From positions 1 through 31,521 of the forward strand of contig SJRY01000223.1 of NCBI GenBank assembly GCA_011319805.1: a DNA stretch of 31,521 bases. The letters run 5' to 3'. How positions within the stretch are numbered: the first letter of the stretch is position 1; every line of letters begins with the position of its first letter. The notes below the pieces were generated by a model. It was not told the origin of the DNA. It searched no databases and saw only the letters and a list, made by a program, of their open reading frames with translations. Position numbers and translations under genes: made by a program. The DNA is from Macrocybe gigantea. Its lineage: Eukaryota > Basidiomycota > Agaricomycetes > Agaricales > Callistosporiaceae. Of this stretch, positions 15,908 to 26,605 are shown one piece after another.

Positions 15908-18900
15908 GTGACACCTCCAGTGGATCAGCCCTGGCTGTTGTCCCTGGGCTGGGCAGTCGCTCCTTGATTTCTTCATTTCGTATTTTCTCTCAAAACGTAA
16001 ATAGGAAATATGTACATATGGATGTTCTCCTCTCCACTCTTGGAGAGGACTATGATATTCTGTTCTTCCAAAAACCCGCTTGGAACCTGCTAAGGCAAGC
16101 CCCGTCGGCACACAGCACTGATGGCGAGCCAGTAATTGGAGGTCCCAGTCGTCCTGACTGGACTTGCATTGTTTGCTACTCATCATATGAGGACCCACCT
16201 TGTGTGATAGCATACGTTCACAACTGCCTATGTCAGTTGCATCCCTCTCTTTGACGTGATCTTGTCGATAGTCGCGATCTGATGATTGTCAGCTTCTCCA
16301 CCCCTGGGGAGCCCCTATTCCTCGCCAATGCCTACTCTGATGTAGACGGAAGCGCTATCCATCTGCTGCATGATTGTGTGGAAAGACCTGACTTCCCCAA
16401 CCTATCTTATTTAGGAGGGGACTTCAATTGCCATTATGAACTCTGGGATGGAGTCCATATCTCGCAGCATACACGAGGAGAGTTGTTGTGTAATGCAGTG
16501 CTTGATCTTGGTCTTGACTGGGTGGAGCCATCTAACCATGGCCCGACCCGAGTCACCAGAGGATTTAGAGAGCATCCTCCAGACTCTCTCCAAATCAGTG
16601 GACCATGCTTGGGACCTCCACTCTAAGGAGTGCAAGCTATCGAAGCAGAGCAAAGGCTGGTGGAATCAGCATTGTTCTGAAACTTTGGACACCTTCAGGC
16701 AGACCCGGTCTGAAGAGGACCATAGCATCTGGCACCGAGCTATTAAAGATGCCAAGCGCACCTTCTTTGATCAGCGAATCAAGGAAGTTGCTGAAAAGTC
16801 ATGGCGTCCATGGGATTTAGCTGCATGGATGAAGCAAAGGCCACTTCCGGCCTACGAGGCTATCTCCTTTCGGAGGCAACCTTGCAATTCTATCGAGTCG
16901 CTTTGGAATGCACTCGACAAGTCCTATAATGCTGCGTCTGACAGGCCAGTTAATCTGGATAAGCTTGATGAGCTCGAGCCTCATCCAAGTCGGGACTGGG
17001 TCCCGTTCTCTGCTGCAGAACTCCGAGAGTCCTTGGAGCCATGCAGCAATACCTCCACTCCAGGACCAGACCACCTGTCCTGGGGCCACGTTAAGCAGCT
17101 TGTGAAATTCCCTCACCTGGCTGATTTCATCTTGAACATTGCTAATGCATGTTTGGAATTGGGCCATTGGCCCTCCTACTTCAAGCAGAGCCTGTCGGTA
17201 ATTATTCCGAAACCTGGCAAACCTGCATACAACACCCCAAAAGCCTTTCGTCTGATTGTGCTTTTGAACACCCTCAGCAAACTCGTCGAAAAAATGCTGG
17301 CGCGGCGCATGCAGTATGAAGTGACCAAATATGCTGTCTTCAATCCGAAGCAGTTCGGTGGCATCCGGCAGAACTCTACGGAGGATGCTGGTGTCTTTCT
17401 AATCTATATTATCTGGCAAGGCTGGCTAAAGGGTCTCAAGACGAGCATCATTGCTTTCGATGTGGCTCAATATTTTCCCTCTCTTAATCATCGGATGTTG
17501 GTGAGGATACTTCAACACAGAGGCTTTGCACATCAAGTGACTAAGTTCTTCGAGTCCTACCTTGTCGGGCATAAAACTTCCTATGCTTGGTGCAGTGCCA
17601 TCTCACCAGAGTTCGATGCCGATGTTGGGGTCAGACAAGGCTCTGCTCTATCTCCAGTACTGTCAGCCCTGTACTTGGCACCAGTACTGAAAATATACCA
17701 GAAGGTTGACAATATGCTGACCATCATGTCATTTGTGGATGACGGACTGATTATCGCTCAGTCCAAATCCATCCCGGACAATGTTCCGAAACTTCAGAGG
17801 CATATGCATCTGTGCACAACCTCTTTACGGACTTCGGTCTTGTCGTTGAACACAACAAAACTGAACTGCAGCATTTCTTGTGCAATAGTAAGGACCCACG
17901 TCCTTCTATTGATTTGGGGTTTGCTCCGTTCATGGGCAACACTCCCTTGCAACCCAAGGATGTGTGGAGATACCTTGGGTTCTTTCTGGATGCACACCTG
18001 TCTTTCAAGGAACACGTCCGCTTCTATGCGATGAAAGCACTGACTACTGCCAGGGCTTTCCAGATGTTGGGCAATTCTGTGCAAGGGTTATCCCCTCAAT
18101 AGAAGCGCATCCTTTACCTGTCATGTGCGCGTCCTATCGCAATGTATGGCTGTTTGCTATGGAACTTCAATAGTATGCGTAATGTCGCACTGTTGAAGCA
18201 GCTATGCCAGATGCAGCGTAAGGCTTGCATTTGGATTAATGGTCAATTCCGCACCACTCCGGAGGGTGCGGCTGAAACGATGGCCTGTGTCGAGCCTATC
18301 GCCGGGTTTATCAAGCGTCTGAAAGTCGGGTCCTCTGCCCAGCTGGCCAACTCCAACTTGAGGCATGCCCTCAGAGCTTTGACCACCCCGCCTGCGGTGG
18401 GGGGTGATCCTTCAAGGTCAAAGAACTTGACCTCTCTTTCGGACAGGCAGCGTATTGCGCTCAAGTCCCCTCTCAAGGATTTGGTGGACCTTAAACCACC
18501 TAACTTTTTATCCACGGACTATTTTGCAGATGCAAATAATCCGGGCAGGCGGCTTGTTGACCAGTTCAGCAACCACCTTGAGATCCATAAGCTTCTTGGT
18601 AGAGACGAAGACTCTGTCAAGGCATATCGCACATCGCTTGAACAGGCTCTTGCTGAGTGCCAGCTTGAGCCCAACTGTGTATACACGAGTAGTGATGGCG
18701 CCGTGCCCATGAAAGCTGATACACACAGACAGTCCGTGTATTCATCCTGGGTCTACCAAGGCAATACACTTGTTTTCGAAACTCGTCAACCTGTCGGTAA
18801 AGTGACAAGTGATGACTCTGAGCTGGTTGGATTGCGTATGTCAATTCAAAAGGCTATTGCACAGGATGGAGTCATGTCCATCATATGCTTCCTCAACTCG

Positions 18901-19557
18901 ATGAATGCAATTAATCACATCATTGATTGCAACCCTCACTCTGTGCAGTTGCATTCTATTGCACTGTGCACCTTATTGCAGGCTTGGTTTGCCCAGTCCG
19001 AGCTGCACCAGATTACACTCTGGCACGTCCCCTCCTCTTGAAAGTAGGCCATTCAAGTCGAAGCACACGAGTCTGCTCATAGTCTCGACATACCCCAGGG
19101 ACTTCACCCCTTGTTCACCACAGAGGCACTCCATAAGGAGGCGGACAATGAAATGCATGCCTCTTGGTTCCATGACTCTGGAGTCAAGAAATATATTGGT
19201 GCATCCACGTTTCGGTTTCACGATGCCGGAAAGCCCGAATCCTACGAGTGCCCACTTTGTAAAAGAACGGGGTTCATGAAATTGGTGACAGGCAACGAGC
19301 TTTTTGCCCGCTGCTGTCACGTCACATGCAGACATGCACCAATCAATGCATATCGGGTGTGGTTTAACTTTGTCGAGAGCGATGAGTGCTCCTGCGGGCA
19401 GGGTCCTGAGGACTCTGTTCATGTTATGACCCTGTGCCGTAATTGGGACAGGCCAGCCAAATGCCAGTATGATGCCTTTGTGCATTCCTGGTTCGTTAAG
19501 TACCTAGTGTCCAATAAGGCAGCGGGTCCTTTTATCCTGGATCTGGAGGGCGGGTAA
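15904..19557 (+). pseudogene. LINE H ORF2 (endonuclease, RT, RNase H, finger), multiply disabled
   Basis: The endonuclease begins with the FSQNVNRK block (about 15990). The catalytic Glu of FFQEPAW is Lys here (about 16070). A TGA at 16252-16254 replaces an Arg codon. About 230 bp are deleted near 16548, removing the SDH part. The RT is well kept in one frame from about 16550 to 17800 (IPKPGKPAYNTPKAF, FDVAQYFPSLNH, RQGSALSP, SFVDDGL). A frameshift lies near 17800. The rest is one frame to 19557, broken by TAG 18100-18102, TGA 19039-19041 and TAG 19045-19047. The finger is complete (CSCGQG ... H-X4-C about 19390-19435). Confidence 0.9.
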
Positions 19558-20014
19558 CTGCCTCTTCGTAGCGGGGGATACTCAGGGTTATGGCTCCTCA
19601 CGGGGCCTTTGCGCAGAAGTAACCGCAACTGGCCTTTGGGCTGGGGGACCCAGAGAATCAATTCAACATGGTGCTTGACGAAAGCGAGCACCGAGCAGTA
19701 TTGTGCATTGCAGACTGTGCGACACCTGTCATTATGGGCCCTCTGGGACCCTTTACGTGGAATTGACCACATCTGGCTCCTAGGAGCTGGGGGACGCAGG
19801 CTGAGTGGGTGAGCCAGCATGAACGCGTGCCCAAGAGGCACACATACAGGCAGGAGACAACAGGGTGAATATGCCCTCTATGTACATCCCTTCAGTCTGG
19901 TTTCTTTCGGACTAGTCGTATTTATTGTAGGTACTGATGTGTATTTACAAGCGGACTGCCATCGAGCACTGCTATATAAATTGTTGATATAAAAAAAAAA
20001 AAAAAAAAAAAAAA
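19558..20014 (+). other. LINE H 3' UTR and poly(A)
   Basis: Conserved blocks in order: GGGGATACTCAGGGTTATGG, GGGCTGGGGGAC, CACCTGTCATTATGGGCCCT, TTTACGTGGAATTGACC, a variable hairpin (GTGCC-CAAGA-GGCAC, 19827-19841), ACTAGTCGTATTTATTGTAGGTAC, TATTTACAAGCGGACTGCC and TATATAAATTGTTGA, then A24. Confidence 0.85.
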
Positions 20015-20015
20015 G

Positions 20016-20029
20016 ATGGTTGCAACACA
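20016..20029 (+). repeat. Target-site duplication of LINE H, right copy
   Basis: ATGGTTGCAACACA again, directly between the A tail of H and the first base of LINE I. Confidence 0.9.
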
Positions 20030-20231
20030 TGCCTTCGCTTCTCTTTTCACAACCCCCACTTGTAAATAACTGTAAATAACTCTCACAAACCGCGCTCCTC
20101 GTTCTACGGCGACAACACTTGGGATGATCTCTGATCAGGTTGCAGATCCAGATATCTTTATCCTTGAGCACTTCTCATTTTTGAAATCATGAAAATCGGC
20201 TGAAGATCCACTGATTTATTAGAGTTTTTGA

Positions 20232-21047
20232 ATGAGTGACGATCTGCTCAATATCGTCGGTGGCGGTGGTCCCCCACCACTGAATCCCCACCCTGGCTGG
20301 ACCCCCTCAGGTCCCTCTCCATTGCAGCACTTGTCGCTACCACTGGCGACGTCAACATGTTCTCCATCCCTACACTTGAGGGACCTCAATAGCATCTCGG
20401 AGCATGCTTGCAGGACATTGTGAGCGTGCACCTTCCTTCGCACGGGAAATCCACTCGTTTTGCTGATCCCATCACTCACCACTCTCCCTCTGGTACTGTG
20501 CAACTGGAGGACTCCCATTTGAATCAGGGCGCCCTGCCTCCAAGACCGGCTCGGAATCCGAACCGCCCTCCTCCACCTCCTCATGCACAATCTTGTTCCT
20601 GGACCCCTGGACGTGGACCGCCCCCCCTGGTCAATAGGGCTACCCACCCTTCTTCTGGCAAGCGCTCTTATGCACAAGCCTTGGCCCAACCTGCCAATAC
20701 TCCCGCCGAGGCTATTTAGCCCTGGCAAAAACTTTTCCACACCTTCCCGCTGAAAAGATTGTCTCCTTGCAAAAGGAAGCAACCAGAGAGCCATCTGGAC
20801 CACTGAAGAAGAAGGCTAAGTCCACTTCGCACAGACCGTCCTGACATAATGTCCAGGTCAGTTACTCCTTCCCAGGTGACAACGATTCCGTTGCCGCTGG
20901 AGCTCTTCTTAATGCCCTTAATAGGGCGTTAACTGCTGGTAAATCCTGGATTCGATGTGAATCCATCCAGGATCACTCCGCCTCCTCATTCTCCTGCTTG
21001 ATGACAAGGGTGGTGTCTCCAAAAGATCTCAGCATTTTGCATGAGGA
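20232..21047 (+). pseudogene. LINE I ORF1 remnant
   Basis: The start MSDDLLNIVGGGGPPPLNPH is intact. The leader then jumps to ALVATTGDVNMFSI-like sequence (about 20325-20360). HHSPSGTVQLEDS (about 20475) and SSGKRSYAQALAQPANTP (about 20655-20705) follow. A TAG near 20718 and a TGA near 20841 interrupt the basic region, and IRCESIQDHSASS appears at about 20950. The frame ends in the deletion at about 21047. No RNA-binding knuckles remain. Confidence 0.8.
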
Positions 21048-22310
21048 GGGGGACATTCATTGATCTCTTCTTTTCATATTTTCTCTCAGAATGTAAATAG
21101 AAAATATGTACATATAGACATGCTCCTCTCCACCCTTGGAGAGGACTATGATATTTTGTTTTTCCAAGAACCTGCTTGGAATCTCATAAGACACGCTCTG
21201 TCTGCCCACAATGTTGAGGGTGAGGCAGTAATTGGTGGTCCCACTCATCCAGACTGGACCTGCATTGTCCGCCGTTCATCTCTCGAGGATCCTCCTCGGG
21301 TTATGGCCTATGTACATAACAGGCTTCGTCGCCTGCGTCCATCCCTCCGTCGTGACCTAGTTGATAGTCGTGAGCTTATGATTGTTAGCTTTGCCACTCC
21401 TGGCGAGCCTCTCTTTCTCGCTAATGCCTACTCTGATGTGGATGCTAGCGCCATCCGTCTCCTGCATGATTGTGCGGAGCATCCCGATTTTCCCAATTTG
21501 AGTTACCTCGGAGGGGACTTCAATTGTCATTATGAACTCTGGGATGGAGTCCATAAATAACTCGCAGCGTTCTCGAGGAGAGATGCTGTGTAATGCAGCT
21601 CTTGATCTTGGTCTAGAATGGTCAGAACCCAGCAACCCTGGGCCGATGTTCATTTCACATAACCCCGAGCTCCGGCCCTTGGTTATTGATTTGATGTTCA
21701 CTCCCATCGATAGTGTGGATTGTCATCCTCGCATTGTTGATGCACTCAAGTTGACATCAGACCATGCTCCGCTGTCGCTTGTGTTGGACATTCCCCTGCT
21801 TGACTTATCTGTCCGGCATTGAATGCTAAACAAAGACAGTGTGCTGGAGTTTATCTCTGATATTGCTGTTGATCTTCTCGGGATGGACATAGTCCCTATC
21901 GATACTAACAACGACCTCGAACGTGTCTTGATGACACTCTCAAAGGCCATTGACCGAGCTTGGAACCTTCATTCTAAGGAATGCAAGCTTTCAAAATGGA
22001 GCAAAGATTGGTGGAACCAGCATTGCTCTGAGACCTTTGATACTTTCAGACAAACCCATACTGAAAGGGATCATCGCATCTGGCGGCGAGCTGTCAAAGA
22101 TGCTAAATGTGCCTTCTTTGATCAGCGGATCAAAGAGGTTGCTGAGAAATCTCGTCGTCCATGGGACCTAGCTGCGTGGACGAAACAGAGACCTTTACCA
22201 GACTATGAAGCTATCTCCTATCAGGGACAGCCATGCAATTCTATCGAAGCGCTGTGGAATGCACTTGATAAGTCTTATAACGCTGCGTCTGATCGCGCAG
22301 TTAATTTGGA
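21048..22310 (+). pseudogene. LINE I ORF2 remnant: endonuclease and linker
   Basis: The endonuclease block keeps all usual signatures: FSQNVNRK (about 21083), FFQEPAW (about 21160), GGDFNCHYELWD (about 21510), VIDLMF (about 21683) and SDHAPLSLVL (about 21758). A 2-nt insertion near 21556 shifts the frame. A TGA at 21820-21822 separates it from MLNKDSVLEF. The linker with WWNQHC (about 22010) and RRPWDLAAW (about 22155) runs to the T-run of LINE J. RT and RNase H are missing. Confidence 0.85.
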
Positions 22311-22330
22311 TTTTTTTTTTTTTTTTTTTT

Positions 22331-22703
22331 AATTCAACAATTTATATAGCGGTGCACGGTGGCAGTCTGCTTGTAAATACACCAAGGTACCTACTATAAA
22401 TACGACTAGTCCGAGGCAAACCAGACTGAAGGGAGATACATAGAGGGCTGCATGCCCTGTTCTCTCGTGCCCGCGCTCGAGCTATGGGACTCGAGCTCAC
22501 ACATACTCACTCGCTCGAGCACTGTCCCCCAACCCCAGAGGGCCGGCTGTGGTCAATTCCACGTAAAAGGTCCAAAAGGACCTATAACAATGCTGTTGCA
22601 GAGTTTGCAATTCGCATACCGCTTGGTCAGTGCTTCGGTCACTGACCCAACTGTTTTAAGATTGTCCAGGTTGCCCCGGATGATCTCCGCTACAGAACGG
22701 CAG
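22331..22703 (-). other. LINE J 3' UTR
   Basis: The same ordered blocks as in copy F. The variable hairpin is GCTCGAG-(8 nt)-CTCGAGC at 22475-22496. The UTR ends in TATATAAATTGTTGAATT and the A tail. F and J are very alike here, supporting a recent common source. Confidence 0.85.
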
Positions 22704-25700
22704 TCACCCGCCGCCTGGATCTGGAATGAAAGCACCTGCAGCCTTATTAGATGTCAGGTACTTAATGAACCAGTGATGCACAAAGGCGTCAAACTGGCAT
22801 TCGGTTGGTCTGTGCCAGTTACGGCACTGAGTCATGATGTGGACGGAGTCCTCAGCCCCTCGTCTGCAAGAGCATAAATCGCTCTCGACAAAATTAAACC
22901 GTGCCCGATACGCATTGATCGGAGCGTGGCCGCATGCAAGACGTGAGCAGCGAGCGTAAAGCTCATTATCTGTCACTAACTTCATGAAGCCCATTCTCTT
23001 CCGAGAGGGGCGTTCATAGGAATTTGGCTTTCCTGCTTCGTGAAAACGAAAAGTGGAAGCGCCAATATATTTCTTGTTCCCAGAATTCTGGAACCAAGTG
23101 CTATGCATATCATCGTCTGCCTCCCTTCGAAGGCCATCGGTGGTATAAAGGGGATGAAGCCCCAGAGGAACGTTCAGGCTTCGAGCGAACTCGTGAGCCT
23201 CGACTTGTATTGCCCACTTCCATTTGGAAGGGACGTGCCAGAGTTCAATCCGGCGCTGCTCGGACTCTGAGAGCCAAGCTTTCAATGATCTACAAAGTGC
23301 AATAGAATGCGACTGCACAGAGTGGGGATTGCAATCAATGATGCGATTAATCGCATTCATCGAATCCAGAAAGCACACGATGGAGTCAACTCCATCTTGT
23401 GTGATAGCCTTTTGGATTGCCATTCACAATCCAATAAGCTCGGCATCATCGCTCGTTGATTTGCCAACAGGCTGACAAATTTCGAAAACCAGCCTGCCCT
23501 CGCGATAAACACGTGAAGCTGACACAGACTGCTTAAATGGCACTTCTGCTTTCGCAGGCACGGAGCCATCACTACTCACATAAGAGCAATCATGCTGGGT
23601 CGAACACTGGGTAAGTGTTTGATCCAGCGATGTGCGATAAGCCTTGACCGAGTCCTCGTCTTGGCCAAGTAACTTATGAATCTCAAAGCGACTGTCAAAC
23701 TCATCGACAAGCTGCCTGCCCGGGTTATTTGCATCCGCAAAATAATCCGTGGTTAAAAGAGTGGTGGTTTCAGATCCACCAAATCCTTGAGTGGGGACTT
23801 AAGCGCAGAACACTGTCTGTCTGACAAAGAAGCGAGATTTCTCACTTTAGATGGGTCGCCCCCAGACGAGGTGGGCGTACTAATTGACCTGAGAGCATGC
23901 CTCAGATTGGAATTGGCGAGGCGGGCAGAGGACCCGACCTTCAGCCTTTGGATGAACCCGCCGATGGGTTCGACGCAGGCCATTGTCTCAGCCGCACCCT
24001 CGGGAGTAGTGCGAAACTGTCCATTGATCCAGATGCAAGCTTTACGCTGCATCTGGCGTAGTTGTTTCAACAGTGCGACATTACGCATGCCATTGAAGTT
24101 CCATAATAAACAGCCGTACGTTGTGATGGGACGCGCGCACGACAAGTAGAGAATGCGTTTCTGCTGAGGGGATAAGCCCCGAACAGAATTGCCCAACATC
24201 TGAAAGGCTCTGGCAGTAGTCAAGGCCTTCGTAGCATAGAATCGAACATGCTCCTTGAAAGAGAGGCGCGCGTCCAAAAAGAAACCAAGGTATCGCCAGA
24301 CATCCTTGGGTCGAAGCGGGGTATTGCCCGTAAATGGAGCAAAGCCCAAGTCAATAGACGGACGAGGGTCCATACTATTGCACGAAAAGTGCTGTAGTTC
24401 AGTCTTGTTGTGTTCTACAACAAGGCCGAAGTCAGTGAAGAGGTTATGCACAGAGGCATAAGCCCTCTGCAGTTTCGGAACATTGTCCGATGTGGATCTG
24501 GACTGAGCGATGATCAGTCCGTCATCGACGAATGACATGATTACTGGCATATCACCAGCTTTCTGGTAGAGTTTCAGTACCGGCGCCAAGTAAGCGCTGA
24601 CAATACTGGGGAAGTGCAGAGCCTTGACCAACTCCCACGTCAGCCTCGAACTCTGGAGAGATGGCACTACGCCAGGCATAAGAAGTTTTGCGCCCAACGA
24701 GGTATGATTCAAAGAACTTTGACACCTGTGGTGCAAAGCCTCCATGTTGAAGAATCTTCACCAACATACGATGGTTGAGTGAAGGAAAATACTGAGTGAC
24801 ATCGAAAGCGATGACACTCGTTTTAAATCCCTTAGACCACCCCTGACGGATAATATGGGTAAGGAAGACCCCAGCATCCTCAGTTGAGTTCTGACGGATG
24901 CCGCCGAACTGCTTCGGATGAAGACAGCAAATTTCGTCGCTTCGTACTGCATACGTCGCGCTAGCATCTTCTCGACGAGCTTGCCGAGGGTATTCAAAAG
25001 CACAATCGGACGAAAGGCTTTCGGGGTATCGTATGCAGGTTTGCCAGGTTTCGGAATGATCACTGACAAACTCTGCTTGAAGTAAGAGGGCCAGTGCCCC
25101 AATCCAGACATGCGTTTGCAATGTTCAAGATGAATGCAGCTATGTGAGGAAATTTCACCAGCTGTTTGATGTGGCTCCAAGACAGATGGTCTGGTCCTGG
25201 TGCAGACGTATTGCTACAGGGCTCTAAGGACTCTCGGAGCTTGGCAGCAGAGAACGGGACCCAGTCCCATACTGGATGCGCTTCAAGATCATTGAGGCGA
25301 TCCAAATTAACTGTGCGATCAGACGCAGCATTATAAGACTTATCAAGCATTCCAAAGCGCTTCGATAGAATTACAAGGCTGTCCCTGGAACGAGATAGCT
25401 TCGTAGTCAGGTAGGGGTCTCTGCTTTGTCCATGCAGCTAAATCCCATGGACGACGAGACTTTTCTGCAACCTCCCTGATCTGTTGATCAAAGAAGGCGT
25501 GCTTAGCATCTTTGACAGCTCGCCGCCAGATGCGATGATCTCTTTCAGACCGGGTTTGTCTGAAAGTATCAAGAGTCTCAGAGCAGTGTTGGTTCCACCA
25601 ACCCTTGCTCCGTTTTGAGAGCTTGCATTCCTTAGAATGGAGATTCCAAGCTCGATCAATGGCCTTTGATAGTGTCGACAAGACGCTCTCGAGGTCGTTA

Positions 25701-26605
25701 TTAGTCTCGATAGGGACAATGTCCATTCCGAGAAGATCACCGGCAATGTCGGATATAAACTCCGGTATGCTGTCCTTACTTAACGTTCGTCACTGGACGG
25801 ATAGGTCTAGCAGAGGAACATCCAATACAAGTGACAATGGGACATGGTCCGATGTCAGCTTGAGCGCATCAATCATGCGAGGATGGCAATCCCCACTATC
25901 AATGGGGATGAACATCAAGTCAATAACCGAGGGCCGAAGCTCGGGGTTATGTGAAATGAAAGTCGGCCCAGGGTTGCTAGGTTCCGACCATTCCAGACCG
26001 AGATCGAGAGCTGCATTACACAGCATCTCCCCTCGAGACCGCTGCGAATTATGAACTCTATCCCAGAGTTCATAATGACAATTGAAATCCCCTCCGAGAT
26101 AAACTAAGTTGGGGAAGTCGGGGCGCTCAGCACAATCATGCAAAAGACGAATCGCGCTAGCATCTACATCAGAGTAGGCGTTAGCGAGAAAGAGTGGCTC
26201 GCCAGGGGTGGCGAAGCTAACAATCATAAGATCGCGACTATCAACTAGGTCACGACGAAGGGATGGACGCAGGCGACGAAGCCTGTTATGTACATAGGCC
26301 ATAACCCGAGGAGGGTCCTCGAGAGATGATCGGCGAACGATACAGGTCCAATCTGGATGAGTGGGACCACCGATTACTGCCTCGCCCTCAACATTGAGGG
26401 CAGACGGAGCGTGTCTTATGAGATTCCAAGCAGGTTCTTGGAAAAACAGAATATCATAATCCCTCCCGAGAGTAGAGAGGAGCATGTCCATGTGTACATA
26501 TTTTCTATTTACATTCTGAGAGAAAATACGAAGAGATGAAATCAATGAGCGTCCCCTTGAACCAGGGACCACAGCCGAGGCTGCACTACCTGAGGAGACA
26601 CTCAT
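22704..26605 (-). pseudogene. LINE J ORF2: APE endonuclease, RT, RNase H-like domain, zinc finger
   Basis: This is a polyprotein of about 1,300 codons for target-primed reverse transcription. The endonuclease (26605-25790) has FSQNVNRK, FFQEPAW, GGDFNCHYELWD, VIDLMF and SDHVPLSLV. A TGA at 25790-25792 follows it in frame. The RT has IIPKPGKPAYDTPKAFRP (about 25060), IAFDVTQYFPSLNH (about 24800), GVGQGSAL (about 24625), SFVDDGLII (about 24530) and WRYLGFFLD (about 24290). RNase H has SSDGS (about 23570), AELIGL (about 23435) and CFLDSMNAI (about 23365). The finger (CSCRRG ... H-X4-C) is at about 22870-22825. Frameshifts lie near 25345, 25110, 24930, 24615 and 23755; TGA at 23424-23426 replaces the CGA of copy F. 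Confidence 0.92.
26602..26605 (-). other. ATGA overlap of ORF1 stop and ORF2 start (copy J)
   Basis: On the minus strand ...GATGCGTC-ATGA-GTG: the ORF1 TGA and ORF2 ATG share two bases. Position and sequence are the same in H (15904-15907) and L (30942-30939). Confidence 0.85.

Larger units (their letters stand above)
13875..20015 (+). mobile_element. LINE H: near full-length but dead copy
   Basis: Its complete order is 5' UTR (13875-14072), ORF1 (14073-15907), ORF2 (15904-19557), 3' UTR (19558-19990) and A tail (19991-20014). It is flanked by a 14-bp duplication of copia sequence. It is about 6.1 kb, close to copy J. Both ORFs carry frameshifts and stop codons, and the endonuclease has lost its C-terminal part. 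On the right, only the 14-bp target separates it from the 5' end of LINE I. Confidence 0.92.
20030..22310 (+). mobile_element. LINE I: 5' end present, two internal deletions, 3' end lost
   Basis: The 5' UTR (20030-20231) starts at the family 5' terminus. A first deletion of about 300 bp removes ORF1 codons between the Pro-rich leader and the GDVNMF block (near 20320). A second, of about 1 kb, joins ORF1 (near 21047) to the start of ORF2 and removes the zinc knuckles and the ORF1/ORF2 junction. The copy stops at 22310 where the T-run of LINE J begins. Confidence 0.85.

Noticed and set aside
20300..21060. Deletions in LINE I as spliced introns
   Set aside because: The missing segments, judged from copies H and J, do not begin with GT and end with AG at the joints, and short shared bases at the joints fit deletion better.
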